Positions 22,986-34,031 are shown, counted from the first letter of the stretch. The stretch: 35,338 bases of DNA from Welwitschia mirabilis (GCA_051453625.1 JBOZIK010000001.1:72079233-72114570); one strand, 5' to 3'. The notes: a model not told the origin generated them from the sequence alone. Made by a program: numbers and translations.

Positions 22986-23890
22986 AATAGAATATTTTAG
23001 ATTAGATAATAAAAAATGTGTTATTTCCTTAAATTTTATTCACACTATTAATTCACTAAGTTGTTTAGGGTAAATTTAATGATTATAAAACAAAATAAGC
23101 TAACTTAGTAAGTCTTCAATAAGGGATTGTGCATTATCCTTTTGAAGAAGAAAAGAAATGCATTCCATCACATAATACACTGTCTTCTATTAAATGTATC
23201 ATAAAGAAATATATATACACAATGTTCTATTGCAAGTAAGCTAAGGCAAATATTCCTAAGAGGGACTTTTAGTAGTATAATATGGTATCTATGAAAACAT
23301 TACTAAGGCATCAATTAGTCATGCTCAAGATTTAACAATAAAAAAAAAAATAAGTTGTGAGAAATCTTATGAGTTCTTACTCCTATAACAGTGGTTGTAC
23401 TCTCTTTAGTATAGTTAGAAAATTAAGTTGTGAACAATAAAAAGTTGAGGAATAGTTATACTCCAAGAGTTATTTGAGACACAACTAGTTATCAAGGCTG
23501 CAACTATACATTACAACTTTCTAAAAAAATGGTAAGAAAGCTAGAAGAAAAATTTTATTCTAGTTTGGGATGAAATATAAAATCTGAATATTTTCAATTT
23601 AATAGCATGCAAAATCATTAAATTTTGTTTTAGTAAAGAGAAAGATTCAAATTTTTAAAATAATTTTACATTATCTTAAAAAATTTAATAACTTGTTTAG
23701 TTTGAATTCCCTTTAATAAAGTTAATATGTCCATAAGAAAATAAAGATAGTGATAAGATAACTTTATTTGAAATAATATAACAATCAAAAACTTTATTAA
23801 AAAAGAAGTTTATTATACACTTTGCAAAAATAAGATAAAAGAATAATTTAAGATACTAAAGCTAAATGATAAATCATTTTCTGAAACAAC
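22986..23890. other. Element A tail, first part; nothing recognised
   Basis: AT-rich sequence between the end of integrase and the stop of the minus-strand gene. No frame or repeat stands out. Confidence 0.5.
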
Positions 23891-24560
23891 TCAATTCTTG
23901 AAGTGTCTAGGGAACTTGTTCTTCCTGATAGAATACCTAGTCCCAGATGATGATCCTACATCACTCTCACTCGAGGGCACTAGATGCATCTCACTTAGAG
24001 ACTTTGATAGCATGTTTATTTCTTCTGGGGGAATCACCAAAAGTTCTAGTAAGGATTGGTATTTTATATTGTTTTCTTTATGTTATTATTATTAAAAATT
24101 AGTATATGAGAATGAGTGTAAAATTTATGTCTTCAAGATAATAAATCCCTTTTTCTAGTACATGTATTCACCCAGCTAACTGCCTTAAGGAAATATTATA
24201 TGCTAAGTCTTCTTGGTTGAGTTATCGATAAAGCTCTTTAGTTCTAACCCTTAGGTACTCTACCACTAGATGATAAAACATAAGACAAAAACTTAGAGGG
24301 ATGACATCACTTTCAAAATGGTCTTTATCATCCTTAATAATAAAGATGTCCAAGTTATCTAAGACCTCACTATTCAATTTATAATCATAATACAAGGATT
24401 ACTACACCTCATTATTTAACCTAACATAAATATGAGGTGATTGAAATTTTACACTCCTAATAAAAATGCTGATATGTGTGAAACCCAAGTTAAAAAGGAA
24501 ATGTTTCATGTTTTTAACCCTTGAGGAAATAATGGAAGAGTGAGAGGAAATGAAGGACAT
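23891..24560 (-). pseudogene. Antisense accessory gene in the element A tail, unknown product
   Basis: On the minus strand, ATG 24558-24560 opens a frame with a Ser-rich start (MSFISSHSSIISSRVKN). With a handful of internal stops it stays in one frame for 154 codons to 24099. It includes the stop-free acidic/hydrophobic stretches 'SEVLDNLDIFIIKDDKDHFE' and 'VIPLSFCLMFYHLVVEYLRV'. After one frame change near 24080-24100 a clean C-terminal part follows: 'LVIPPEEINMLSKSL', a Ser-rich 'PSSESDVGSSSG' and basic 'RKNKFPRHFKN', ending at TGA 23891-23893. Total about 215 residues. I do not recognise the family. A TATA-like box lies 62 bp upstream. Antisense genes between pol and the 3' LTR are known in some plant gypsy (Tat-type) elements. 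The plus-strand frame at 23898-24095 is its shadow. Confidence 0.6.
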
Positions 24561-24621
24561 GAGAATTTACTAAGAATAAATAATAAGAATTAAAAAATTA
24601 TTGAATAAAGGAACTCTCAGG

Positions 24622-24629
24622 CTTAAATA
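24622..24629 (-). promoter_or_regulatory. TATA-like box of the antisense gene
   Basis: The minus strand reads 'ctctatttaagcctgaga', a TATTTAAG core 62 bp upstream of the antisense ATG. The spacing fits a plant pol II TATA box with a short leader. In such AT-rich DNA, chance is a real alternative. Confidence 0.4.
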
Positions 24630-24862
24630 GAGAATTATAAATAATCAACATAAAAGAATGTGACTTATAGTGTAAGTATTATTTAGTGTGATTTACAAGT
24701 GTAATTCATTATAAGTTATATAATGCATACATATTCAATAACAAAGTAAAGGAATTTAGGGAAACTAAATATCTATTCTATCTAAAAGCTAATACCTATC
24801 ATGTATTAGTAAGAATCTTCAAGTAAGATAGAAATTACAGAATTACAAACTAACCAAGAATC

Positions 24863-24886
24863 AATCTAAAGTTGGAACTTTAGATT
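24863..24886. repeat. Perfect 11-bp-arm palindrome, 2-nt spacer
   Basis: 'aatctaaagtt', spacer 'gg', then 'aactttagatt', its exact reverse complement. It lies between the antisense gene and the tandem array. Confidence 0.93.
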
Positions 24887-25110
24887 AGTTTATGCTTAGT
24901 TTAGCTTTTTTCAAAGTTACAATCCTTTGTAGGGACCTACTAGATTTTGTTTTTAATTGATGAAAGACCTTTAGATAATAATATACAAATGAAGATTAAT
25001 AATATAAAGAAAAAAATATAGTTTAGGTAAGAATATGAAATCAAAGTTACCTATGTCATTCTTATAATGGAATATTATTATAAGACATACCTTGAAAATA
25101 AGTTTATCTT

Positions 25111-25640
25111 GTTGATTAACACTAACTCAAAGTCAAAATTGTAAGTTAGATTTTAAGATAACTTAATAAACATAGACATTTATCCTCGAAGACTTTGTAC
25201 CTACATAAAACAACACCACTTTGTTGGCTGACATTAACTCCAAGCCAAAAAACTGAGTTAGATTTTAAGCCAAACCACTATGATGTAAGTCTAAAATGTT
25301 GGTTAACGCTAAATTAAAGTCAAAACTCTGACTTTGATTTCATGCTAACTTAATTGTCTTCTTGTATTTTGTAAGCCTACAATAAAATAAGAATACTTAG
25401 TTAACTGACACTAATTCAAAGTCAAAACTTTGAGCTAGATTTTGAGCCAATCAAATTATCTTCTTAATCTGTAATAAAACATAATCATCTAAGTAATTAA
25501 TACTAACTCAAATTTATAACTTTAAGCTATATTTTAAGCTAAGCCATTGTGATGCAAGTTTAACAAGTTAACTAACATTAGACTAAAGCCAAAGGTTTGA
25601 ACTATATTTTATGTCCACTTCATCCTCTTGAACTTACTAC
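25111..25640 (+). repeat. Six-unit tandem array with a three-unit higher-order period
   Basis: Units start at about 25111, 25223, 25298, 25400, 25493 and 25567. Each has a core like 'gttaactgacactaactcaa', then 'agtcaaaactttgagctaga' and 'ttttaagcc'. Unit lengths run 112, 75, 102, 93, 74 and about 70. Units 2 and 5 are the short type and share a 'cca.t.tgatg.aagt.taa.a' tail, so units 1-3 and 4-6 form two copies of a roughly 270-290 bp block. The core is self-complementary: in unit 4, 'tcaaagt' (25416-25422), 'caaa', 'actttga' (25427-25433). Confidence 0.8.
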
Positions 25641-26281
25641 TAAAGAGTGAATTCTTCTTCTTGATGGTACCTATCAACTTTATTTTATAAATCCTTTACA
25701 TAACCTCAATTCTCTATTCTCACTTACTTAGTTATAATCAAGTGGTAGAAATTCAAAGAACCTTATCAAAAACTCTCACATTCTCAATGACCACCTTTGG
25801 ACTCCTTTCGCCAACTCCATAATGAATTTGATGATCCTTATTGAGAACTTAATAGTTCTTAATTATCCTTATCGAACCTTTTATTATGAAGAGTGACATC
25901 ACTTTAATATAATATTCTATTCCTCAAGCCTTTCACAAAAACATTTCCTTGATGATCGCTCCTTATTCTTGACAACCTTCATTATAAGTTAATAAATACC
26001 TTACTTCAACATTAACTAGTCCACATCATCCTCTATAATGTTTATTTCATGTTCACAAATGTTCTTATTATTATCCTTGCCATCATTTCATTCCATTTTC
26101 TAGCAGTAGCAACGTATGGAATAAGTCCATTTTTAATTATTTTATTTCTAGTAAAACTTCTTATTTACTACTTAAAAATGTGAATTTAATATGATAGTAA
26201 GTATGCATTTTTACCTATTTGAAGTGGGAAATAAGATAGTGATTTCACTTTTACTTTTTTTTTCATTTTTACTCTATTTTT
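25641..26281. other. Element A tail, no gene recognised; pyrimidine-rich
   Basis: Relatively C/T-rich sequence with stops in all frames. It runs into a 100-N gap. Confidence 0.45.
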
Positions 26282-26381
26282 NNNNNNNNNNNNNNNNNNN
26301 NNNNNNNNNNNNNNNNNNNNNNNNNNNNNNNNNNNNNNNNNNNNNNNNNNNNNNNNNNNNNNNNNNNNNNNNNNNNNNNNN
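26282..26381. other. Assembly gap (100 N, probably unknown size)
   Basis: Exactly 100 N inside element A, so the length of the tail is uncertain. Confidence 0.95.
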
Positions 26382-26799
26382 TTCATGCTTTCTTGTACTC
26401 TTTTTTATTCAAGTTTCTTAAAATTATGGTGGAACACGATTGTGCAAAAATCTCAAGTATGTTTAATATCTTGTTTTTAACATTTAGGGGAATGTCAAAT
26501 TTAACAATAAGGGAGAATTATAGCACAATAAAATTTTACCACAATTTTTCTAAATTTAGTAAAGACACATCTCAGATTTCATGAGAAAAAAACTCTATAC
26601 AAATATGTTTTTTATTCTCTTTAGAAAATAATTACTTAATAAGTTATTTTTCAAACATGATTAGTTAAGAAGCTTTTTCTTGTTTTTCAATTAAGTAACT
26701 CCAATAATTGCATAACATTTGATGGAATGCATAATTATTTCTTCATTGAATTTCATACATGTGCTTTTAGACCCCTTTTTAATAGAGTTTGAATAGAGC

Positions 26800-27340
26800 A
26801 TCATTGAGATAGGATGGTATGAATGGCTTACCATAAATGATGGATTCACCTTAGATGCATTTATGAGTTTTATAAGAATTTAAAAATGAATGGCATAAAA
26901 GATGTGCTAGAAATGATAATTTAAAATAAAATAATATTGACTACTCAAGAAAGTATCAAGAAAATGTTTCATTTTCCACCTGAAGGAAAATTTATTAATG
27001 ATACAAGTACAAAAGAAGACAAAAATCTAAGCATGAGTCTTTTAGAAAGGGTGGCAATGCAAGGGAGAATCCCAGTAAATAAGGATACAAAACCAGAATT
27101 TTTTATTATTTCAAGAATTGTAAGTAGTAATTTGCTATGTATCCTTTATAAATAGAAAGATATCACATTAATTAGCCTACACATAATAGTAATAGTAAAG
27201 GATAAGATGAATCAAGAAAATATAAATATTGCAGAAGGAATATTTTCAGGTTTGGTAAGGTGTATTAAAAAATTAAATAAAGTCAGGATAGAATCATCTA
27301 GCATAGTCAGGCTAGGATTTCCCTCTTTAATAATCTAAAT
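26800..27340 (+). pseudogene. Remnant resembling the 'putative plant transposon protein' domain
   Basis: Sense-strand pieces in order are 'IGWYEWLTINDGFTLDAFMS' followed by 'EFKNEWHKRC' (about 26810-26915), and an open frame from 26937 with 'FHFPPEGKFIND' and 'FIISRIVSSNLL'. After a TAG at 27153-27155, the same frame continues with 'NINIAEGIFSGLVRCIKK' and 'RLGFPSLI'. This order (W..F....EF, then an 'SS.LLP' word, then 'INV..I....', then 'FPSLI') is what I remember of the domain annotated as putative plant transposon protein (Pfam PF20167, number from memory). That domain is found in plant gypsy-associated proteins of unknown function. The call rests on pattern memory. Confidence 0.5.
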
Positions 27341-27599
27341 TTTAAGAAAAGATAAAAGTCTATTTTGATCAAATAAGTCTTATATAGATTTAACTATTTA
27401 GAGTTTTAGTTGAAGTTAAGGAGTTAAGTCTTTTAAGAATCATAGAATATAGAACTAATTACTTAGACCCAAATAGAACTTTCTTTTACTTTCTGAAGAC
27501 TACCTTTACTACTGTCCCCCTCACATCTTATATGAGACCCATATTAATTCTTTATTAAATAACTCTTTCCCTTCCATCTACTATAGTTTTATTAATTCT

Positions 27600-28620
27600 T
27601 CAAAGCACCAAAAGAAGACAAGCTTGACAGTCTTTATAGTGGTTTTAATTTAGTTAAAGATGAAATTCAAACCTATCTTAGTAGAAATAAAGAGGTTTTA
27701 GACTTATGAAGCCAACTTGATGATTTAAGAATTAAGAATAAATATTGAAGTAGAAATTAGACCAATAAAGTGAAAATAATGAAAATTTATGACAAAAAAT
27801 TACAGATAATGAGGAAAGTATTCATATCTCTAAAGCTTTCAAGGATCTAAGTATAAAATTATAGAGAGATTTTAAATGCATATCTAAATCAGAGACTGTA
27901 TCTGAAGATAGGAAAGAATTAGATAATTTCCTAAGAGAAAGACTAGACATATTAGCATTCTTATTACAGAATTTGGCTTTAAACAAAAAATATGATGCTA
28001 AATACATAGAGCAAAAAACATTCAGATAAAATCTATGCATCACTATAGGGTATGAATGAAAAATTCATCAAAATTGATGTAGAGCATCATGAATATAGAC
28101 ATAAATGGCTTGAAGCCTAGAATTATTTAGGATACTATCAATTCCTTCTAAGAGTAAATAAGAGATGCATGGAGTAGATGTTCAAAGAAAATAAGCCTCT
28201 TAGAAATTAGTTAAAAGAAGTAAGCTCTTCTAGTCAACCTTTTCAAGATCTCACAATAAATCATATATAATCAAAAATAAAAGAGGATATCAAAAGAGTA
28301 GTGAGTTCAATTTATAAAATTCCTTTAACTTTTTTAACTCTAACTAGTGAAATAGAGAAAAAAAAAAGTTAAATATTAGAGATGTTTTAAAAGAATCTTG
28401 CGTAGAGTTGAAGAAGGATATCAAATTAATATGTCCTAAATATACCTGAATTATTATTTAAAATTTACTAAAAATGAATATGAGATTGCTACATAATATC
28501 CACTTAATGGAGGTAAAATTGGATAAGAGAATTGGATTTGAGCATAAGGAATTGCTGTTTCATATAGCCTAAACTACTACACATAGAACTTATATGATTT
28601 TATTAATAGATTTAAAAAAC
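27600..28620 (+). pseudogene. Coiled-coil-like continuation of the sense accessory gene
   Basis: Lys/Glu/Leu-rich sense-strand blocks follow the previous entry. 'APKEDKLDSLYSGFNLVKDE' lies near 27605-27665. The frame 27805-28029 has one internal stop and contains 'SEDRKELDNFLRERLDILAF'. 'MEVKLDKRIGFEHKELLFHI' lies near 28508-28567. The Leu and charge spacing suggests a helical, possibly coiled-coil, protein. The frames differ, so indels have accumulated. It probably forms one gene with the domain at 26800-27340. Function unknown. A minus-strand frame at 27822-28043 is a shadow. Confidence 0.45.
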
Positions 28621-29100
28621 AATTAGAAAGTATTAATTATAAACCTTTTGGGGTGTGGTCAAATATAAGCAAAAGTTTTAACAATCACAAAAGAGAAATC
28701 AAATCATTGAGAACTAAACTTATATAGAAAAGGGCTAATGTCTCCACGTAGGAATTCAAAAATTTTTTAAATGAAATAGTAATAGATTTTTGTAAGATAT
28801 TATAAGAATGTTAGTTGAATATGAAAGTATTCACAGTGTCCTCTTAAGATTTTCAATAGTTGATTTCTTTAGAGATAGAATTATGTAAAACATAAATATG
28901 TTGAAAGGTACTCTTACAAATATTTTCTTTAGAATTAAAAAATAAACATTCTTTAGAGATGTATATAGTTTTCATAGAATAAATTTCAAGAAGGGGACTA
29001 AAGATTGAGATAGTTTGAAAGATAAAACATGAGGCTCAAAGTCCAAAAGAAAAAATCCCTTTAGATTTTAAAACAAAAAACAGAAGATTCAAAGTAGCCA
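28621..29100 (+). other. Element A tail, decayed coding-like sequence
   Basis: Sense-strand sequence with broken frames, perhaps the end of the accessory gene. No motif. Confidence 0.35.
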
Positions 29101-29325
29101 ATGGCTCCTTCACGAGGAAGAGGTAGGGACAAAAAGGTAGTTACTTCAAAATATATAGGAATAAAATCCATAGAGCTAAGTGATTTTACTTTGTATAAGG
29201 AACGAAGAATAATTTTGGCTCTCTTAGAATAGGAAAAAGAAACTACCCAATTAGCTAAGAAATTGATAGAATCAAAGTATAGTAAGGATCACCCTTTTAT
29301 TGTCAAAAGGAAAAAGGAAAAATAA
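29101..29325 (+). pseudogene. Small basic frame with one stop, next to the 3' LTR
   Basis: ATG 29101 opens 'MAPSRGRGRDKKVVTSKY', a basic Arg-Gly-rich start. The frame runs 74 codons to TAA 29323-29325, broken only by a TAG at 29230-29232 that looks like a former Gln (CAG). The second half ('KETTQLAKKLIESKY', 'HPFIVKRKKEK') is Lys-rich. The composition suggests nucleic-acid binding, but no domain is recognised. It ends 78 bp before the 3' LTR and is the least damaged frame of element A. It might be a separate small gene or the last part of the upstream accessory gene. A purine-rich run at 29306-29322 overlaps its end, too far from the LTR to be the usual polypurine tract. Confidence 0.5.
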
Positions 29326-29403
29326 TACGCCTCTCTTTCTCTCTTTTGTATATATTTTTTTGGTTAAGGTACTAATATAATTTTAAGTTTAGGAAACTAA
29401 TGG

Positions 29404-30207
29404 TGACTAATTTTGCTATAAATTTTACTTATTAATGAAATGTTTCAATTTTGATAATTATACATTTTAGATAGTAATAGATGTTTTTTCTTTAGAATAT
29501 AAATTAACATTCTTGCTGATCAATAGGTTAGTTAGTTAATATGTTACTAGGTTAGTGTACATGTTTTATATTATTAAGTTGCAAATACAAAATGCCATTA
29601 TCATAACGATAAAAGAAAAGACTAAGGTGATAAAAAGGTAATAAAAACCTCAAATATAAACATATCCCTAACAAGAAAAGAAAGGACATGTTACCTACAA
29701 ATGAAAACACAAGCTCATTAGTACATATTTATGTAACATTTTAGCATTTTAACATAAAGCTAAAAAATAACATTTTGAATATCATTTTTTACTTGTTTTA
29801 TTACTTGAATAAGTAATATTATATCTATTTGTTCCTATTTGTGTAGCTAAACACAAATCAGGATAATTAATAGTTCTTAGAAATAAGTATTCTCTAGCAT
29901 TTCATCTAACTTATATAATGTTTTTATATTTTATTTATGTCCCCTAATGTAATATATATAAATAGCAAACTATATCAACAAACAAACTAGCCCAAATAGT
30001 TCAAGTAACTTCAACATGGTATTATTGTAATAATGCATTTTAAAATAAATGGTTAAAAAAACAAAAAATCCTAACTAGTTCTTTAGTAAGACTTTGAATT
30101 TTATTTTGGTTTAAGCTTATTTTAGATTTACCTTATCATAGTTTCTATGTTTTTTAGCATAATTTTCTAATTTTTTTGCATTTATTTCACCACATAAGCT
30201 TTCATCA
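29404..30207 (+). repeat. 3' LTR of element A (804 bp, internal deletion)
   Basis: It begins 'tgactaatttt' and ends 'ctttcatca', matching the 5' LTR ends. It lacks 149 bp of the 5' copy; the junction is at ATG 29688-29690. Restoring 149 bp gives 953 bp against 952 bp, which supports the end points. No clear polypurine tract touches its start ('ggaaactaatgg'). Confidence 0.9.
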
Positions 30208-32880
30208 AAGTCAATGTCATTTAAATCATTTCTAACTAATCTTCCTAGGTTATCATGAATCCAAGGCATGTAAGAATAGGTTTGAAATGGTTTTAGGCAT
30301 GTTTATAAAGGGTTTCCATAGAGCCTTTAAGCTTAAAAGGTTTTTGAGTCTATACAAAAGGATTTATTATAATTGCATCCTATTTGGTCAAGCTAGGTAA
30401 AGGTGCTAAACAAAATGTGTATTTCAATTGTAGCAAAAATAAAGTAGTTCAAAAATGCTTCACAGAATTTTTCATGTATTAGGTTTACATATAAATTAAA
30501 TATATGTACAAAATATTAGCATATGTAAATCAATTGTTAATCAAGAATTTTTATATTTTTAAAGTTTTAACATAGCAAATTCACAAGGTAGAAAGAAAAT
30601 CAAGTTAAAAGCATAATAGATAAAGAAAAACATGCAATGTTAGTTTAAATTTTTAATTTCTAACTTTTCTTCTTGGGAAACCTATAGATAAACTACTAAA
30701 ACCACAAAATAAAATAAGTTAAACTAAAATAAAAAACAAACTTAAATACAAAGTGGACTAATTTGGGTTCATTCAATTGACTAATACTAACCACTAAAAA
30801 CCATACAAAAGAAAGTTCGAAGAGGATTGGTTCAAGTATTATTGAAGAGAACCAATAGCCATCACCAAAAAATTAACAACTATTTATAAAAGCTTTAAAA
30901 AGGAAACATAAATTCTATTTGAGATGCTATCATGTTGTTATTCCTAATAAAAATGTCAAAATGTAATCCTTGTTTCATAATAAACTATATTTAAAACTAA
31001 GTTAGAAACTTATCATTGTTCTTTCCATTAGAATAACTAGGATAATATCAAAAGTTTGTACTAATTTTTACTTAAGGCAAGTTACAAATTAAAGAAGGGA
31101 GAAGAAGGGAAAGTTGGAAATAGTTTTGGTTGAAATTTAACTTAAAAAAGGAGATAAGAAACCTCATCCTAATGTATCATCAATTTATTCTCTAGTAATC
31201 CTTTACTCTAATGTTATTTAATGTCACTTCTATGATACACTTGAAATCATCAAATATTTTTTGCTTAGATCATGATATCATAATCTCATTTATCATATAA
31301 ATAATAATAAAATCAATTCTCACTTAATATTTTATAGCATTAAATAATAATGGAGGATAAGAACCTTAAGTAATTCCATGAAGTTAAAAGACATGAATCA
31401 AATGATTAAAGATCTTACCCAAATGCAATGAAGCTTAATAATTAATTTGCTACCTAAACATTTCAAATATAATATGACACATGATTTAAAATTAAAAACA
31501 AATAAATGTATGTATTAAATAAAAAGAACATTTATAATAAAGGAAAAAGGATGTTATACAACCCCTCGAATGTTCCTCAAAAACTATCTCACTCCCTAAA
31601 GAATTACTTGAAATACCATCATGACTAATGCTCTAAGGCTCTAAATCTCCTCAAAGTCAAAGATGATATAATAAAGGCCTTAAGGCCCTTTTATAGTCAA
31701 ATATGGAGTTAGGAGATGGTTACAAGCCCTTGAATTATGGCATTAAATGGATAATTGCATAATGATGGCATTAGGTATATAGTTTATTATCTTTTATTAG
31801 GTAAGTATCCTTATAATGAGGTTAATCACATATTTCCTAGATGGTACTACTATTATTCACTATGATCATAGCCATGTATCTCTATTGTCATCATACTCAG
31901 TAATGCCACATGTCATTATGATGTCTTATCATTTTCACTACCACATGTTATTAAGAAATTAAGTTATTTTTTATGTAGAATTTGATCAAGTGCATAACAT
32001 TAATTAATCTAATTTTTCATGTTAACCTAGAAACATAATAATCAAGGTGATCAGCTAAAATAAACTACTAAAACAAATAGTCTTATGTGGCAGTACTAGT
32101 ATTTTAGCATGGAAGAAGGTCATCTTATGTAAACTCATTAGTATGAGATAAGTAACCTAAAAATGTCATGAAAAATAAATAAGTTCATAATTAATATATA
32201 AAATGAATAGAAGACTTGTTTTTATGATAAAATCAATTATATCAATCTCTTACATTAAGATAAATTAGTCATTTTACTTGATTTAATCTTAATTTTTGCA
32301 TGTTAATAGTTATTTTACTTCTTGATCATCTATTCACTTAGTTTTGGGATGGATCTTATTAGATTTTTTATGAAAAATTATTTTATTTTTGTGTATTTAA
32401 GATTATAGTATTAGATTTCAACCAACTTAAGGTATCTTCATATCTATGAGCTTTATTATCTATATTAATTTTATTTAAGTATCATTCATTTATTATTTTA
32501 ATTATTAACCAATGTTTCAAAAATAGGGAATACAAGTTAATTAATAAAATAATTATCAAAATTACTACCTCCACCATAAATGGATTAGATCAAATGGATT
32601 GGTTTAGTCCTATAGCATCATATTGCATATGGAATTATATTAATACTTTACACAATAATCATTAGATATTATCATAATCATTTCTCTTATTACACAATTC
32701 TTTACATTATTTATAACTAAACCATGCATCTCTGATATCAAGAGGTGTTATAATAAATGCCATTAGATCTTGCTTACTTAGCATTTAGGGTAAAGTAATT
32801 AATATTTTTATGTTTCATTTATGCTTATTTTTTACTTTAGCATTTTTATAGTATTTATTTTAACTATCTCAAAGTTATTT
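30208..32880. other. No gene recognised; may hold the rest of element B
   Basis: AT-rich flank. If element A interrupted element B, the leader and LTR of B should be here on the minus strand, but I could not pair it with any sequence left of 14 kb. A palindromic 'aaggccttaaggcccttttata' stretch near 31674-31695 resembles an LTR or gene promoter with a TATA-like end. Confidence 0.4.
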
Positions 32881-32882
32881 TT

Positions 32883-33000
32883 TGTAATACCCCAAATTCT
32901 TATAGTTGAAAGACTTCAAACTTCACGCTCTAATACCAAAATCTAATATCCACAAATATGTTGCTAAAAATCTCATGAAGCTCTAATACTAAAACATGGC
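32883..33000 (-). repeat. Decayed LTR/primer-binding-site junctions (tRNA-iMet type), two copies
   Basis: On the minus strand 'tggtattagagc' (plus 32929-32940) is one C-to-T change from TGGTATCAGAGC, the usual plant initiator-Met primer-binding site. A second, more worn copy, 'tagtattagagc', lies at about 32978-32989. Nearby plus-strand 'tgtaatacccc' (32883-32893) resembles a TGTAACACCCC-type LTR end. Together they suggest overlapping remnants of other gypsy-type LTR elements. No coding part is attached. Confidence 0.45.
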
Positions 33001-33635
33001 ACCCATTTTTTTTTTCTTTTTTTCCTTTATACATAGTTATATAAATCATAATGACCTAAGGGAACTATTCAATTAGTTAATAAAATAAGAGATAAAGATA
33101 ATCTTAGAATAAATTTGCATTTTTAGAAGAATAAAGAAAAGGTCTCCTAATATTCAATTCTATGAAGTTAATAGATAATTAATATAGCTAAATAATCAAC
33201 CATAATTAGAGCTGAGTTATATTAAGTATAATACTACCCTGATAATATTATAATACCTAGCTAGTAATTTCAAGTGAACTTTAAAATATTCTAGATTTTA
33301 AAGATTTGGCAATGCCTAACTTTATATCTATGCTAAAACATAGGAATTTTATATTAAAAACAAAATAAATGCAGCTTGAATATTAATGATAAAATTTACT
33401 ATGCTAAATAAATTTTAATTAATTAAAACCTCTTAAACCAATGATTTAATATTTTATAAAATTTATGCATAAATTTGATAGTTAAGCATATGGTAAATGC
33501 ACATGAATTTGGATGTTTAAGATTTTATATTTTCATTACCACTGAGAGTTAAACCCATAACCTCATATCACGTCCACATTTTTACTTTTCTTATAAATTT
33601 ACAGGTTTATGTTTAATGAAATATTTGAAAAATAT
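33001..33635. other. No gene recognised; AT-rich
   Basis: AT-rich sequence up to a gap. No supported feature. Confidence 0.5.
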
Positions 33636-33970
33636 NNNNNNNNNNNNNNNNNNNNNNNNNNNNNNNNNNNNNNNNNNNNNNNNNNNNNNNNNNNNNNNNN
33701 NNNNNNNNNNNNNNNNNNNNNNNNNNNNNNNNNNNNNNNNNNNNNNNNNNNNNNNNNNNNNNNNNNNNNNNNNNNNNNNNNNNNNNNNNNNNNNNNNNNN
33801 NNNNNNNNNNNNNNNNNNNNNNNNNNNNNNNNNNNNNNNNNNNNNNNNNNNNNNNNNNNNNNNNNNNNNNNNNNNNNNNNNNNNNNNNNNNNNNNNNNNN
33901 NNNNNNNNNNNNNNNNNNNNNNNNNNNNNNNNNNNNNNNNNNNNNNNNNNNNNNNNNNNNNNNNNNNNNN
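33636..33970. other. Assembly gap (335 N)
   Basis: All N. The long frames spanning it are artefacts. Confidence 0.98.
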
Positions 33971-34031
33971 TTTGCCAAATTTTGTTTGTCATTATACTCT
34001 TGTGACTCTTCGCATTCCAGCTTTTCTCGAT

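Larger units (their letters stand above)
16723..30207 (+). mobile_element. Element A: degenerate Ty3/gypsy (Athila-like) LTR retrotransposon, about 13.5 kb
   Basis: Two long direct repeats with matching TG...CA ends (16723-17674 and 29404-30207) enclose gag, protease, RT, RNase H and integrase remnants in the gypsy order (integrase after RNase H). The size and the RT/RNase H/integrase wording (for example 'EGIVLGQ' after RT and 'RRCV' before the integrase zinc finger) resemble the Athila branch as I remember it. A 6.4-kb tail follows integrase. No target-site duplication is visible: the five bases before are 'ggaaa' and after are 'aagtc'. All frames are broken, so this is an inactive old copy. 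Element B lies immediately left on the opposite strand. Confidence 0.85.

Noticed and set aside
16718-30212. Target-site duplication of element A
   Set aside because: The five bases on each side (ggaaa and aagtc) do not match, so none is claimed.
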